Source: Spirosoma sordidisoli
Lineage (GTDB): Bacteria > Bacteroidota > Bacteroidia > Cytophagales > Spirosomataceae
Direction of reading: 5' to 3'
Length of the DNA stretch: 64,000 nt
NCBI RefSeq assembly: GCF_004138325.1
Contig: NZ_SBLB01000006.1
Coordinates: forward strand, 62,001 to 126,000
This document shows, piece after piece, positions 35,371 through 46,100 of this stretch. The first letter of the stretch is position 1. Each line of letters begins with the position of its first letter. Under the pieces are notes generated by a model. That model made no database searches. It worked only from the letters and a program-made list of their open reading frames with translations, and was not told where the DNA came from. The translations under genes were made by a program, and so were the position numbers.

Positions 35371-35904
35371 TTACGCGTCAATGATCTTAACGAGCCAGTA
35401 ATCCCGCTGCCGCTCGGGGCCAAACTGGAAGTAGTGAAACCCGAACCGCTCGAATCCCATCCGCTGGTAGAAGCCCAGGGCCCGTTCGTTGCGCTCCCAA
35501 ACGCCCAGCCACACCGCTTTGTAACCCTGCTGCCGGGCCCAGTCCAGGCAGTAGTTCATCAGCAGGCGCCCCTGCCCCCGCCCCACCTGGCTGTTTAACA
35601 AATAGATCCGCTGTATTTCGATGGCCTGACCACGACCCCGGTACGGCAACGGCATTCGGCGCGGAGGGGCATGCCGGCGGAGTTTGGCGAACCCCACCGC
35701 GGAGCCATCCTGATCTGCGATGAAAAAAGACGACCGCTTATCATCCAGTTCGGACGCCAGCCTTTCGGGCGTCAGGGCTGACTGAATATAGGCGTCAACG
35801 ACCGGCGCCGGATTATGAGGTGGCCCGAAGGCTTCGCGCATGGTAACGGCCGACAGGTCAGCCAATAAAGCCGCATCGGCAGCTGTAGCGGGACGGATAA
35901 ACAC
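35371..35904 (-). CDS. GNAT-family N-acetyltransferase
   Basis: This 177-residue protein has the GNAT layout: N-terminal IRPATAADAALLADL, then VGFAKLRRH, the acetyl-CoA loop region IYLLNSQVGRGQGRLLMNY (a Q-x-x-G-x-G/A type motif), and WLGVWERNERALGFYQRMGFERFG. It starts with GTG at 35904. The substrate is unknown, as usual for the family. Confidence 0.88.
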   Translation of the reverse strand: MFIRPATAADAALLADLSAVTMREAFGPPHNPAPVVDAYIQSALTPERLASELDDKRSSFFIADQDGSAVGFAKLRRHAPPRRMPLPYRGRGQAIEIQRIYLLNSQVGRGQGRLLMNYCLDWARQQGYKAVWLGVWERNERALGFYQRMGFERFGFHYFQFGPERQRDYWLVKIIDA

Positions 35905-35969
35905 GTCAGATAGGGTTTAGTGCGTATGATTTACGAATTTTGTCGATAAAAATAGCCATAAACACCTTG

Positions 35970-36542
35970 ATGCGTCTACGCTATCCGCTGGTGCTGGCGT
36001 CGGGTTCGCCCCGTCGAAAGCAACTTATGACCGATGCCGGTTTTTCCTTTACGATCGAGACCCGCCCTACCGATGAGGTCTTTCCCGACACGATGCCGGC
36101 CAACGAGGTCGCCGAATACCTGGCCCGCCAGAAAGCGGAACAGTTTCTGCCAGACCTTGGCAACCGGCTCGTACTCTGCGCCGACACGGTCGTTATTTTG
36201 GACGGCCAGATTCTGAACAAACCCCAGGACGAAGCCGACGCCCGCCGTATGCTGCGCGCGCTCTCCGGACAGACCCACCGCGTTCGAACGGGCGTGGCCA
36301 TCCTGAGTCCGGACGGGTTCGACTCATTTACGGACGAAACGACGGTTCAGTTTGCCACCCTCACCGATGCCGAAATCAGCTATTACATCGACGTTTGCCA
36401 GCCGTTCGACAAAGCCGGGGCCTACGGGGCGCAGGACTTCATCGGTCTGGTCGGTATCGAGCGGCTCGATGGGTCGTTCTATACGGTGATGGGATTACCG
36501 ACGCATCGCGTTTATCAGGCGCTGAAAGCGTTCATGATCTAG
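35970..36542 (+). CDS. maf: Maf-family nucleoside triphosphate pyrophosphatase
   Basis: From ATG 35970 the protein has 190 residues. It begins LVLASGSPRRKQL, the Maf hallmark, then LCADTVVI with the catalytic Asp, SGQTHRVRTGV, and FDKAGAYGAQD. Maf/YhdE proteins hydrolyse dTTP and UTP, including modified forms, to the monophosphates. The TTG at 35940 is in frame, but the motif sits at the very N-terminus in this family, so the later ATG is preferred. Confidence 0.92.
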   Translation: MRLRYPLVLASGSPRRKQLMTDAGFSFTIETRPTDEVFPDTMPANEVAEYLARQKAEQFLPDLGNRLVLCADTVVILDGQILNKPQDEADARRMLRALSGQTHRVRTGVAILSPDGFDSFTDETTVQFATLTDAEISYYIDVCQPFDKAGAYGAQDFIGLVGIERLDGSFYTVMGLPTHRVYQALKAFMI

Positions 36543-36545
36543 GCC

Positions 36546-37928
36546 CTACTCAACTACGACGTCGCGCTCCAGCGGCAGGGCATCGACCGGACCGGCGCCC
36601 TGAAGCTGCTGATAGACCAGCCGATACCGACCGGCGGGCAGGGTTGCCGGTACCGGAAACAGAACCGATGAGTCGGCCTGCGGCATCACCGTGTACTGCT
36701 CGGCCGGGTTGGTCAGCGAAATGAGCCGGAGCTGCGGCCTGACCGGACTGTTGGCGGCAGCTGCCACCTCGACCACGGAGGTATGGATAGCGTACGTTTT
36801 GCCGCGCCGAAAAACCAAAGGTGTCGTAAACGGGGCGCCGGGTGTCAATAACTGACTGACCGACGCAGCCGTTCCCAACTCGGTTATCCGCTGGATAAAC
36901 AGCGTTCGGGCATCGCGGATGACAACGAGCCGAACCTGGGCGGCTGTCGGCTGCTCGTCCTGAAAAAGCTGTGCGTAATAATAACCGGGTTTTAGCTGGG
37001 GTGGGGTTCTGAACGCAGCGGCCGTTCGGCGAAAGCCACCTACAACCAGCGGAGCCTGAAAGGTTTCACCCGCAGCGTTGGTAAGCTTCAGGCTCAGCCG
37101 ACTGTCTTCGTACAGATTATAACCTGTCAGGACAAACGATGCGCTATCGACCAGCACGGGGCTGGCCTCGGCCGACAGCACCACCCGCCCCTTCCGCACC
37201 GTCAGGGTCTGGGGCAGCGTAGCCGTGCGGCCATTTTCTTTGCGCACCGACACCGTATACTCGCCCGGATCGACAACGTTATGCTCAACCAGCAGCGACA
37301 GCACCACAGCGCCATCGGTCTGGCGGGTCGACTGACAGGTGCTGCCGGGACACAGGAAGAATTCGCGTCGGCGGGCGGTTGCTACGTTGGTCAGCGTCAG
37401 GAAACCACAGGCCACACTATCCCTAAAATTATAGATCGGAAAGCACAGGCTCGACGGCTCGGCTTCCATGCTCACCTCGCGGGGGCCCGTATAGGGAGCA
37501 AAGGCCATATCGCCGGCGGCTCTGGTCACAAACTGATAGGTAGCTGCCTTTTTGGTATCACTCACGATCCGGAGCGTCTGCGTATCAAGCAGCCACTGAT
37601 TTTTGTCGTTGCTGAACAGCGACGAGTTGCCGTAATCGACGGTGGTGTTGGGCGTGAGCTGCAGGATCGGCACCACTCCCGTAGCGCTCAGACTGGCGGG
37701 AATCGTGACCACCACCCGGCGCAGGTTCTGATCGATGCGGATATGGTCGGCCGGAATACCAGCCAGGGCCAGCCCGAGGAGCCGGGGCTCACCGTCTGGT
37801 CCGGACCCGGGGTTGGGAGCCACGGCATCGGGCCCACAACGGCTGAGCAGCAGCAGCAACAGCCCGGCCAGCAGGCCATGTGGCCAACGCAACGGTCGAG
37901 TCGGGTAGCCGGAAAACGTCCGTCCCAT
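36546..37928 (-). CDS. Large secreted lipoprotein with beta-sandwich repeats
   Basis: From ATG 37928 the protein has 460 residues. It has a lipobox (LLAGLLLLLLSRC). The body looks like successive Ig-like or IPT-like beta sandwiches, with LLGLALAGIPADHIRIDQN, GGFRRTAAAFRTPPQLKPGYY and LPAGRYRLVYQQL. A Cys-containing segment (FFLCPGSTCQSTRQTDG) lies in the middle. No enzyme motif was seen. It is probably a surface-exposed adhesin or binding lipoprotein. It converges on maf with 3 bases between the stops. Confidence 0.7.
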   Translation of the reverse strand: MGRTFSGYPTRPLRWPHGLLAGLLLLLLSRCGPDAVAPNPGSGPDGEPRLLGLALAGIPADHIRIDQNLRRVVVTIPASLSATGVVPILQLTPNTTVDYGNSSLFSNDKNQWLLDTQTLRIVSDTKKAATYQFVTRAAGDMAFAPYTGPREVSMEAEPSSLCFPIYNFRDSVACGFLTLTNVATARRREFFLCPGSTCQSTRQTDGAVVLSLLVEHNVVDPGEYTVSVRKENGRTATLPQTLTVRKGRVVLSAEASPVLVDSASFVLTGYNLYEDSRLSLKLTNAAGETFQAPLVVGGFRRTAAAFRTPPQLKPGYYYAQLFQDEQPTAAQVRLVVIRDARTLFIQRITELGTAASVSQLLTPGAPFTTPLVFRRGKTYAIHTSVVEVAAAANSPVRPQLRLISLTNPAEQYTVMPQADSSVLFPVPATLPAGRYRLVYQQLQGAGPVDALPLERDVVVE

Positions 37929-38020
37929 GGTAGTTTCCTTTTTATGCAATAGGATGATTTTTTCGGATAAAACCAAGTTTTCCTGAACGCATAGTAGCAT
38001 CAGGCCGCGTGGTATTTCCG

Positions 38021-38028
38021 TAAGTTTG
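38021..38028 (+). promoter_or_regulatory. Candidate -7 box for the T9SS amylase gene
   Basis: TAAGTTTG matches TAnnTTTG, 23 bases before ATG 38052. The -33 position is weak, which would suit a regulated promoter, but this is not proof. Confidence 0.45.
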
Positions 38029-38051
38029 CTTTACGTATTACCAGCTAACCC

Positions 38052-40897
38052 ATGCGAACACTTCTTCACACGTTTATTTTTTCGATTTGTCTCTTCCTGA
38101 CGGCACAGGCTCAGGTAGTTACCACCCAGCCCGCTTTTCCAACCGCCGACGCCGAGGTTACCCTGACCATCGATCTGAAATTAGCCACCGATAGCCGCGC
38201 CAAAGCCCTGCTCGGCAAAACGGACGATGTTTATCTCTGGTCAGGGGCAGGCACCTCCGAAACAGGCAATGCCTTTGAATTTCAGCCAGCGGGCCAGACC
38301 AACTTCAGCGCCCCCTTCGCGCCCGGCAAAATGACCGCCCTCGGCAATGACCGCTGGCAGATCAAACTTGTACCGCGTACGTACTTCGGTGTTCCTTCCG
38401 GCCGCCCCATCCGGAAACTGGGCCTGCTGCTCAAGAGTGGCAACGGCCAGGCGCAGACTGAAGACCTGCAGGTTACTATTTATGATGACAGCTTCAACCT
38501 GTCGCGGCTCTCGCCCAACCAGAAAGACTTCTACGTCGACGCCAGCCTGGACCTGCTCGTTCGGTATAAAACGTCCCGGCAGGCTACCTTCTCCCTAACC
38601 CTCGATGGTCAGCCCACGCCCGCGCTCCCCTCGGGCGACTCGGTACGAACCACGCTGAACACCGGCACCCAGGCCGGCGTTCGTCGGACGGCTATTCTGC
38701 GCGCCACCGCCACGGCGGCTTCGGCCGAGTCGGCAGCCGATACGTTCTACTTTACCGTAAAGCCCCAGCCGACCATTGCCGCGCTCCCCTCGGGTCTGCA
38801 GGATGGTATCAACTATACAGCCGCCAACCGGGGCGAAACCAAAGTGACGCTGGTGCTGTACGCGCCGAAGAAAAGCTTTGTTTATCTGCTCGGCGAGTTC
38901 AACGACTGGACCGTCAGCCCGGCTTACCTGATGAACCGCACCCCCGACGGCAACCGCTACTGGCTCGAGGTGTCGAACCTGCCCACCGGCGAAACCGCCT
39001 TCCAGTACCTGGTCGACGGCACCATCCCCGTTGGCGATCCGTATGCCGATAAGGTGCTGGATCGGAACAACGACCGGTTCATCACCCCGGCTACCTACCC
39101 CAACCTGAAACCCTTTCCCGAAAAAGCGCAGGGCAACGTGGTATCGGTACTTCAGCCCGCCCAGGCTCCGTTTACCTTCACCACTAATTTTCAGCGGCCC
39201 GCCGTCAACACCCTGGTTGTTTACGAACTGCTCGTGCGGGACTTTTCGGCCAGTCAGACCTTCAAAGCCGTGCAGGACAGCCTGCCTTACCTGAAGCGGC
39301 TGGGGATCAACACCATTGAACTGATGCCGATCATGGAGTTCTCGGGCAACAACTCCTGGGGCTATAACCCCATTTATTACTTTGCCCCCGACAAAGCGTA
39401 CGGCACCAAAAATGACCTGAAGCGGCTCATCGACGAAGCCCATAAACAGGGCATTGCGGTGGTGCTGGATATGGTGCTGAACCAGGCCGACTACGAGTTT
39501 CCGTACGTAAAAATGTACTGGGATGGCAACCGCCCCTCGGCCGACAGCCCTTTTTTCAACCAGCAGGCCACCCACCCCTTCAGCGTTTTCTTCGACTTCA
39601 ACCACGAAAGCGCCGATACCAAAGCGTTCGTAGACCGGGTGTGCCGGTACTGGCTGCAGGACTACCGGTTCGATGGCTTCCGGTTCGACCTCTCCAAAGG
39701 ATTCACGCAGAAAAACACGGGCGACAACGTCGGTGCCTGGGGGCGTATGATGCCAGCCGGGTGGCCATCTGGAAACGGATCTATGATCAGATTCGCGCTG
39801 TTGACCCAACGGCCTACGTCATTCTCGAACATTTTGCCGAAAACACCGAAGAGCGCGAACTGGCCGATTATGGCATGCTCTTCTGGGGCAATCATAACGG
39901 CGACTACCGGAGTGCGGCCCGCTCGGGGCAGGGCAACCTGTCGGGGATATCGTACCAGCAGCGCAACTTCCGGTCGCCGAACCTGATTGGCTATGCCGAA
40001 AGCCACGACGAAGAACGACTCGTGTACGACCTGCGCCAGAACGGCCAGACCCAGGGCAGCTACTCCATCAAAAACCTGCCCACCGCCCTCGACCGCGCCA
40101 AGCTGGCGGCAGCCTTCCTGCTAACCGTACCCGGCCCGAAAATGCTGTGGCAGTTTGGCGAGCTGGGCTACGATGCCTCCATCAACACCTGTCCCAACGG
40201 CTCCATCAGCGACGGGTGCCGCACCGATCCCAAACCCGTTCGGTGGAACTATTACCAGGAAGCCGACCGGCGGAAACTGTACAATGTCTACGCCGAGCTG
40301 ATCAAACTCAAAACCACCGTGCCGGCCTTTGCCAGCACCGATTTCTCCACCGATTTTGCCAACCCGGTTAAACGGCTGACCCTGCGCAGCTCGTCGGGAA
40401 CGGTTTTTCTGCTCGGCAATTTCGATGCGCGCGCGCAGACGGTCAACGCCGGTTTCCCTTCGGCAGGCACCTGGTACCACTACTTTACCGGCCAACCGGT
40501 AACGATTACCGACGCGGAGCAATCCGTTACGCTGGAACCCGGCGCGTTTCATCTGTACACGACCAGCCGCCTGCCTACCCCGCCGGCCGGGCTCGTCCCG
40601 TTCGCGCTGGTTCCCAGTCCCGTAACGGCCAGCGAACCCGACGCATCGGGACAGATTACGGTCTCGCCGAACCCGGTCGATAACCAGATGGTTATTGACG
40701 TGACGAGTTCGTACAGAGGTTTGGTAGAATTTAACCTCCTCAATGCGGGTGGCCGGTCAATCCAGACCGTGCGAAGCCAGAAGTCTGCCAGCCAGCTTCG
40801 GCAGCCGCTGGATCTGCACACCCTCCCCACCGGCTCTTACCTGCTCCGTGTACAGCAGGGCGACCGGCAACGAACCGTTACGGTATTGAAACGGTAA
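38052..40897 (+). pseudogene. Secreted GH13 alpha-amylase with T9SS sorting domain, frameshifted
   Basis: Two overlapping frames together encode one protein of about 948 residues. A signal peptide ends at AQAQ. Beta-rich N-terminal domains include an E-set/CBM48-like one around 270-350 (FVYLLGEFNDWTVSP). The GH13 barrel has the nucleophile Asp in FDGFRFDLSKG, the acid/base Glu in YVILEHFAE and the third Asp in AESHDEERL. A C-terminal T9SS sorting domain has SPNPVDNQMVIDV and TGSYLLRVQQG. The frame shifts after GDNVGAW at a run of five G (39739-39743). Six G would restore GAWGAYDASRVAIWKRI and a continuous frame. Without the extra base the protein loses the acid/base Glu and the sorting domain. 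It may be a sequencing error, a true mutation or phase variation. In context it is the surface amylase of the starch locus. Confidence 0.88.
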
Positions 40898-40966
40898 AAG
40901 ATCGTCCTGTCCCGGGATATGCCCGTCATCGGGTGGCCCGGGCAGGACGGTATAACAGTCTATTAC

Positions 40967-42925
40967 ATGACCCGATTTGGTCTTTTTCTGGCGTTCTTCT
41001 GGATGCTGGCTCTTACGGCGTCGGCTCAGGTTCGGGTAGAGGTGTCGGAGTACCCGGCGCTGTCGCCAACGGCATCGGGCCTGTTTATTGCCGGCGAGTT
41101 CAACAACTGGAACCCCGGCGACCCCCGATTTGCGCTCCGTCGGCAGAACAACGGTACCTACGCCATCACCTTACCCGATACGCTGCGCCGGTTCGAGTAC
41201 AAGTTTACCCAGGGCAACTGGTCGCTGACCGAGGGCGACAGCGACGGCCGGGCCGTGGCCAACCGGGTTTTTGAACGAACGCAGGCGGGCCCGGCTTTTG
41301 TCCGGGTACGTATCGAAGGCTGGGAACAGAAACCCATGTACCGCTTTGTGGTGACGGAGGTACCGGCCAACACCCCGGAAGACGCCACGCTCTACATTAC
41401 CGGCTCGTTTAACCGCTGGAATCCGCATGATGCGCGCTACAAACTCCAGCGGCAGGCCGACGGTACCTTCCGCGTCACGGTCTATAGCGACGCGCCCCTG
41501 CTCGAGTACAAGTTTACCCGGGGCAGCTGGGATGCCGTAGAAGGCCGCGAATCGGGAAAATCACGCCCAAACCGGACAGTAACCCGCACCGAAACCGGCA
41601 ACCAGGACATCGAGGTAACGATTCAGAGCTGGGAAGACCTCACCAGTACCTTCCAGTTTTACTCGGTATACGACCTGCTGATGCTGTTTTCGTGCTTTCA
41701 GGGGCTGCTGCTGCTCATTGCCATTCCGAGTATTCAGAACTACAACCGCGTTGCCAACCGCTGGCTGGTGGTCCTGATCGGCAGTTCATCGCTGTTCATT
41801 CTGCTGAAGGTTATCAGTGGCTACCGCGATGTAGCGCAGGCCTATACCAAACTCCTGCTGGTGCCGGACTTTATCTGGTTTCTGTACGCTCCGCTGTTCT
41901 ATTTCTACATCCGCCGGCTCCTGTTCGATGCGGGGTTACCCAACCGGCGCTGGGCCTATCACTTTATTCCGGTGGCCATTCAGTTTCTGGCGTACCTGCC
42001 CTACTTCCTGATGGAGAGTAAAATGTTCCAGCTCCGGATTGTCAACCAGGACCCGGTGCTGCGGGGGCTGTTTCTGGTTACGGGTTTTCTCGCGCTGGTT
42101 TTCAACGCGGTTTACTGGCTGAGCTGCCGCCGAACCATCCGGGCCTACAAAACCCATTACCAGACCAGCGTATCGTACGAGCAGAACCTCGAATACCTCA
42201 ACACGGTCCTTATCATCCAGGCCGTTTGCCTGACGCTCTGGACCTTCCTGTACGGGTTGGTACTGGTCAGCCGGCTGATGCCGTTCGATGTGCTGGTGCT
42301 GGCCGAAGGGAGCGTAGACACCATCTGGCTGGCCTTCTCGACCATCATCTATTTTCTGGGCTACGTGGCCGTTCACCAGCCGGAGATCTTCAAGATGCCC
42401 CAACCCCGGCTGGCCGACGCGCCCCCCGTCAGCTTTTTCGAGGATGTGGTACACCCCCTGAACGAGCCCGCTCCCGAGCCAGCCTTCGAGCAGGATAGCC
42501 TGCCGATACCGGTAGCCGCCGTCGATGCAGACCAGCGGCCCGGCACCCACAAGCCCGCTTCGGCGTTCGACCTCCCGAAATATCGCGACAGCCTGGAAGC
42601 CTACATGCGCGACCACAAACCTTACACGAACCCGAACCTGACCATCCATGAGCTGGCCAGCGGCTTGAAAATCCCCCCGCATGTGCTGTCGAAAGTCATC
42701 AATGAAGGCTTCGGCAAGAACTTCTTCGACTATGTCAACCAGTACCGGGTAGAGGAGTTCAAGCAACGCATGGACGACCCCCGCAGCCGTCAGCACACCC
42801 TGCTCAGCCTGGCGTTCGACGTAGGGTTCAACTCCAAATCGGCCTTTAACCGGGCGTTCAAAAAGCTAACCCACCAAACGCCGAAGGACTATTTCCAGAT
42901 GGCCAGCGAAGAGCAGCCTTTGTAG
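40967..42925 (+). CDS. Membrane-spanning AraC regulator with two starch-binding-like domains
   Basis: From ATG 40967 the protein has 652 residues. A signal peptide (1-21) is followed by two CBM20/48-like domains (about 22-119 and 123-222). Each has G-x-F-N-x-W-N-P and a late E-Y-K-F-T-x-G-x-W motif (IAGEFNNWNP, ITGSFNRWNP, LEYKFTRGSW). Seven hydrophobic segments lie between 234 and 470, placing the N-terminus outside and the C-terminus inside. A proline-rich linker (471-535) leads to an AraC-type double helix-turn-helix (540-645) with LTIHELASGLKIPPHVLSKVINE and AFDVGFNSKSAFNRAFKKL. It lies between the amylase and the SusC gene. I infer that it binds alpha-glucans outside the inner membrane and activates the locus directly. 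The upstream start at 40919 would spoil the signal peptide. Confidence 0.9.
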   Translation: MTRFGLFLAFFWMLALTASAQVRVEVSEYPALSPTASGLFIAGEFNNWNPGDPRFALRRQNNGTYAITLPDTLRRFEYKFTQGNWSLTEGDSDGRAVANRVFERTQAGPAFVRVRIEGWEQKPMYRFVVTEVPANTPEDATLYITGSFNRWNPHDARYKLQRQADGTFRVTVYSDAPLLEYKFTRGSWDAVEGRESGKSRPNRTVTRTETGNQDIEVTIQSWEDLTSTFQFYSVYDLLMLFSCFQGLLLLIAIPSIQNYNRVANRWLVVLIGSSSLFILLKVISGYRDVAQAYTKLLLVPDFIWFLYAPLFYFYIRRLLFDAGLPNRRWAYHFIPVAIQFLAYLPYFLMESKMFQLRIVNQDPVLRGLFLVTGFLALVFNAVYWLSCRRTIRAYKTHYQTSVSYEQNLEYLNTVLIIQAVCLTLWTFLYGLVLVSRLMPFDVLVLAEGSVDTIWLAFSTIIYFLGYVAVHQPEIFKMPQPRLADAPPVSFFEDVVHPLNEPAPEPAFEQDSLPIPVAAVDADQRPGTHKPASAFDLPKYRDSLEAYMRDHKPYTNPNLTIHELASGLKIPPHVLSKVINEGFGKNFFDYVNQYRVEEFKQRMDDPRSRQHTLLSLAFDVGFNSKSAFNRAFKKLTHQTPKDYFQMASEEQPL

Positions 42926-42973
42926 TGCGAATCGGATCAATATTGCCCAATTTTATCGACTGACTGTTCTATC

Positions 42974-43010
42974 AACGTGCCATTTTTGTAAAATGGCACG
43001 TTCTTTTTTT
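42974..43010 (+). terminator. Terminator after the AraC-type regulator gene
   Basis: Twelve-base arms (42974-42985 and 42991-43002) with a 5-base loop are followed by C and seven T. They end the regulator transcript and separate it from the SusCDE operon, which has its own promoter. Confidence 0.85.
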
Positions 43011-43104
43011 CATATATAATCTACTGGTTTACAGTTTATTATAAATAATTTTAAAGTTTCTTAACACATTCCGAAAGTGGAACGACAGCGGGGAGAGGCA
43101 ATGG

Positions 43105-43112
43105 TACTTTTG
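43105..43112 (+). promoter_or_regulatory. Candidate -7 box of the SusCDE operon
   Basis: TACTTTTG matches TAnnTTTG and leaves a leader of about 70 bases to ATG 43185. There is no good -33 TTG, as expected for an activator-dependent promoter. An AraC-type site would be sought just upstream (about 43020-43100). Confidence 0.5.
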
Positions 43113-43184
43113 TCAGATAAAGTTGACTGAAACAGCTGCTTCGGTCAATAAATCAAGTGTATTAAACCATTGTAAATCAACCCA

Positions 43185-46100
43185 ATGATGAAACTCTTTT
43201 CACAAAGGTTTCGACGGGATGCTCGATCAGCTTCGCTCTGGCGGCTGGTCGTCATCGCGCTGTTATCCGTCGGCATTCACGCATCAGTACTCGCGCAGGG
43301 GGTAACCCTGACGGGGGTCGTTAAGGAGGCCGACGGTGTCCCGCTCCCCGGGGTTACGGTACAGGTAAAAGGTACCAACCGGGGTACGCAGACCAATGCC
43401 GATGGCTCCTATCAACTGACCAACGTACCGGCAGGGTCGGCGCTGATCTTTAGCTTTATCGGAAAAACCCCGCAGGAGGTGCTGGTCGGTAACCGCACCG
43501 CCGTCGATGTGGTCCTGGCCGACGATTCCAAATCGTTGCAGGAAGTCGTCGTGGTGGGGTACGGTACCCAGCGCCGGAAAGACCTGACCGGCGCCATTAC
43601 CTCTATATCGGCCGAAGAATTTCAGAAGGGCAACATTGTCAATCCCGAACAACTCGTGGCAGGTAAACTGGCCGGGGTCAGCATTACGCCCCCCAGCGGT
43701 CAGCCCGGCGGGGGGAGTACCATCCGCATCCGGGGCGGTTCGTCGCTGAACGCAAGCAACGACCCGCTCGTAGTTATTGACGGCGTACCGGTCGATAACA
43801 CCAACATCAGTGGGGCATCGAACGCCCTGAGCCTGATCAACCCGCAGGATATCGAAACCTTTACGGTTCTGAAAGATGCATCGGCAGCGGCTATCTACGG
43901 CGCCCGCGCAGCCAACGGGGTTATTCTGATCACGACCAAAAAAGGACGGCAGGGCGATCAGCTTCGGGTGAGCGTGAGCGCGCTCGGCTCCGTATCGCAG
44001 CTGGTCAATCAGGTGCCGGTGCTGTCGGCCGACCAGTTCCGCGATGTCATCGGGCAGACCGGTAATGCGGCTCAGCAGGCCCTGCTCGGCACCGCGAATA
44101 CCAACTGGCAGGATCAGATCTACCAGACCGCCCTCAGTGGCGACTACAACGCATCGGTTACCGGCTCGGTGAAGAACATGCCGTTCCGGGCTTCGTTTGG
44201 CTACCTGAACCAGAACGGGATTCTGAAAACCTCCAATTTCGAGCGTTTTTCGGGATCGCTGGGTCTCTCGCCCCGCTTCTTCAACAACCACCTGCGCGTA
44301 GACGTCAACCTGAAAGGGTCGATCATCAACAACGTATTTGCCGATCAGGGCGCCATTGGTGCGGCCGTGGCGTTCGACCCCACGCAGCCCGTTTATAGCG
44401 GCCAGGACACCTACGGCGGTTTCTTCGAGTGGCTCGACCCGGCTACGGGCCGGCCCAATACCCAGGCCACGCGTAACCCGCTGGGCCTGCTGATGCAGAA
44501 GCAGGACCTGACCACGGTAAAACGGAGCATCGGTAACGTTCAGTTCGACTATAAATTCCACTTCCTGCCCGAGCTGCGCGCCAACCTGAACCTGGGCTAC
44601 GACCTCTCCTCGTCGACGGGAACGATTTTCGTACCGGCCGATGCAGCCCTGCAGTTTAACCGCGGTGGTCAGAGCAGCCAGTCGGCGCAGACCCGCGATA
44701 ACAAAACCCTGGAGTTTTACCTGAACTACGTCAAAGACCTGCGCAGCGTGTCGAGCCGGGTCGATGTCACGGCCGGGTACTCGTACCAGGATTTCATCCG
44801 GAAGAGCCCGAGCTTTCCGGAGCTGACGGCCAACGGTACGGAGTTTACGCCCGCCGGCGTTCCGTTCGAGACCCAGTATACGCTGCTGGCCTTTTTCGGA
44901 CGGGCCAACTATACCTTCAAGGATCGCTATACGCTGACGGCCACCCTGCGCCGGGATGCAACCTCGCGGTTCAGCCCCGAAACGCGCTGGGGCTGGTTCC
45001 CATCGGCGGGTTTTGCCTGGAACATCAAAGAAGAGTCGTTCCTGCAGGGCGCCAAAGCCCTGTCGGCGCTGAAACTGCGCATCGGCTACGGGGTCACGGG
45101 TCAGCAGGATCTGCCCTCGGGCCTGAGCGACTACCCGTACCTGCCGCGCTACACCCTCAGCGACCTGACGGCTCAGTATCAGTTCGGCAATTCGTTTTAC
45201 CGGACGCTCCGGGCCGAAGGGTATGACGCCAACCTGAAGTGGGAAGAAACCCAGGCCCTCAACGCAGCCATCGACTACGCCTTCTTCGACGGCCGGATCT
45301 CGGGTAGCATCGACGTGTATCAGAAGACAACCAAAGACCTGCTGGCGACCATTCCCGTACCGGCCGGCTCGAACCTGACCAACCAGATCCTGACCAACGT
45401 GGGTAATCTGGAAAACAAAGGGGTAGAATTCACAATCAACACCAACCCCGTTCGGAACGAGCGCCACAACCTCGACGTAGGCTTCAACATCACCTACAAC
45501 CAGAACAAGATCACCAACCTGAGCAAAGTACCAAGCCCGAATGATCCGGGGGTGCTGGTGGGTGGCATCACGGGCGGAACCGGCAACACGGTACAGATCC
45601 AGACCGTAGGCTTCCCGACCAACTCGTTCTTTGTGTATCAGCAGGTATACGACGCATCGGGCAAACCGCTGGAAGGGGTTTATGTAGACCGCGGCCGTAA
45701 CGGCGAAACCACCGGCGACGGCAAGATCACCATCGACGACCGCTACCGCTATCAGTCGGCCAACCCGAAGATATTCCTTGGGTTTACGAGCCAGTACACC
45801 TACGGCAAGTTCAGCGCGGGTTTTGTGCTGCGGGGCAACATCGGCAACTACGTGTACAACAACGTCCGCTCGAACTACGGCGCCTACCGCAACTTCACCA
45901 ACGCGCTGGGCTTCAACGCCAACGGCTCACCGAACGTGCTCGAAACCGGTTTCGTCAACAATCAGTATTTCTCGGACTACTACGTAGAGAACGGCTCGTT
46001 CCTGCGGATGGACAACTTCAACCTGGGTTACAACTTCGGTAAGGTGAGCAACCGCCCCGGCAAAGGCATGAACCTGCGGCTGTCGGCTACGGCGCAGAAC

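Noticed and set aside
39739-39743. Programmed ribosomal frameshift in the amylase
   Set aside because: The site is a plain G run with no slippery heptamer and no obvious downstream pseudoknot. A deletion, read error or phase variation is simpler.
38595-39809. 404-codon open frame opposite the amylase
   Set aside because: It is antisense to the GH13 domain; the plus strand carries catalytic motifs while this frame carries none.
43284-45467. 727-codon open frame on the minus strand
   Set aside because: It lies entirely antisense to the SusC gene, shows no domain and has the Arg/Val/Gly-rich make-up of a GC-rich shadow frame.
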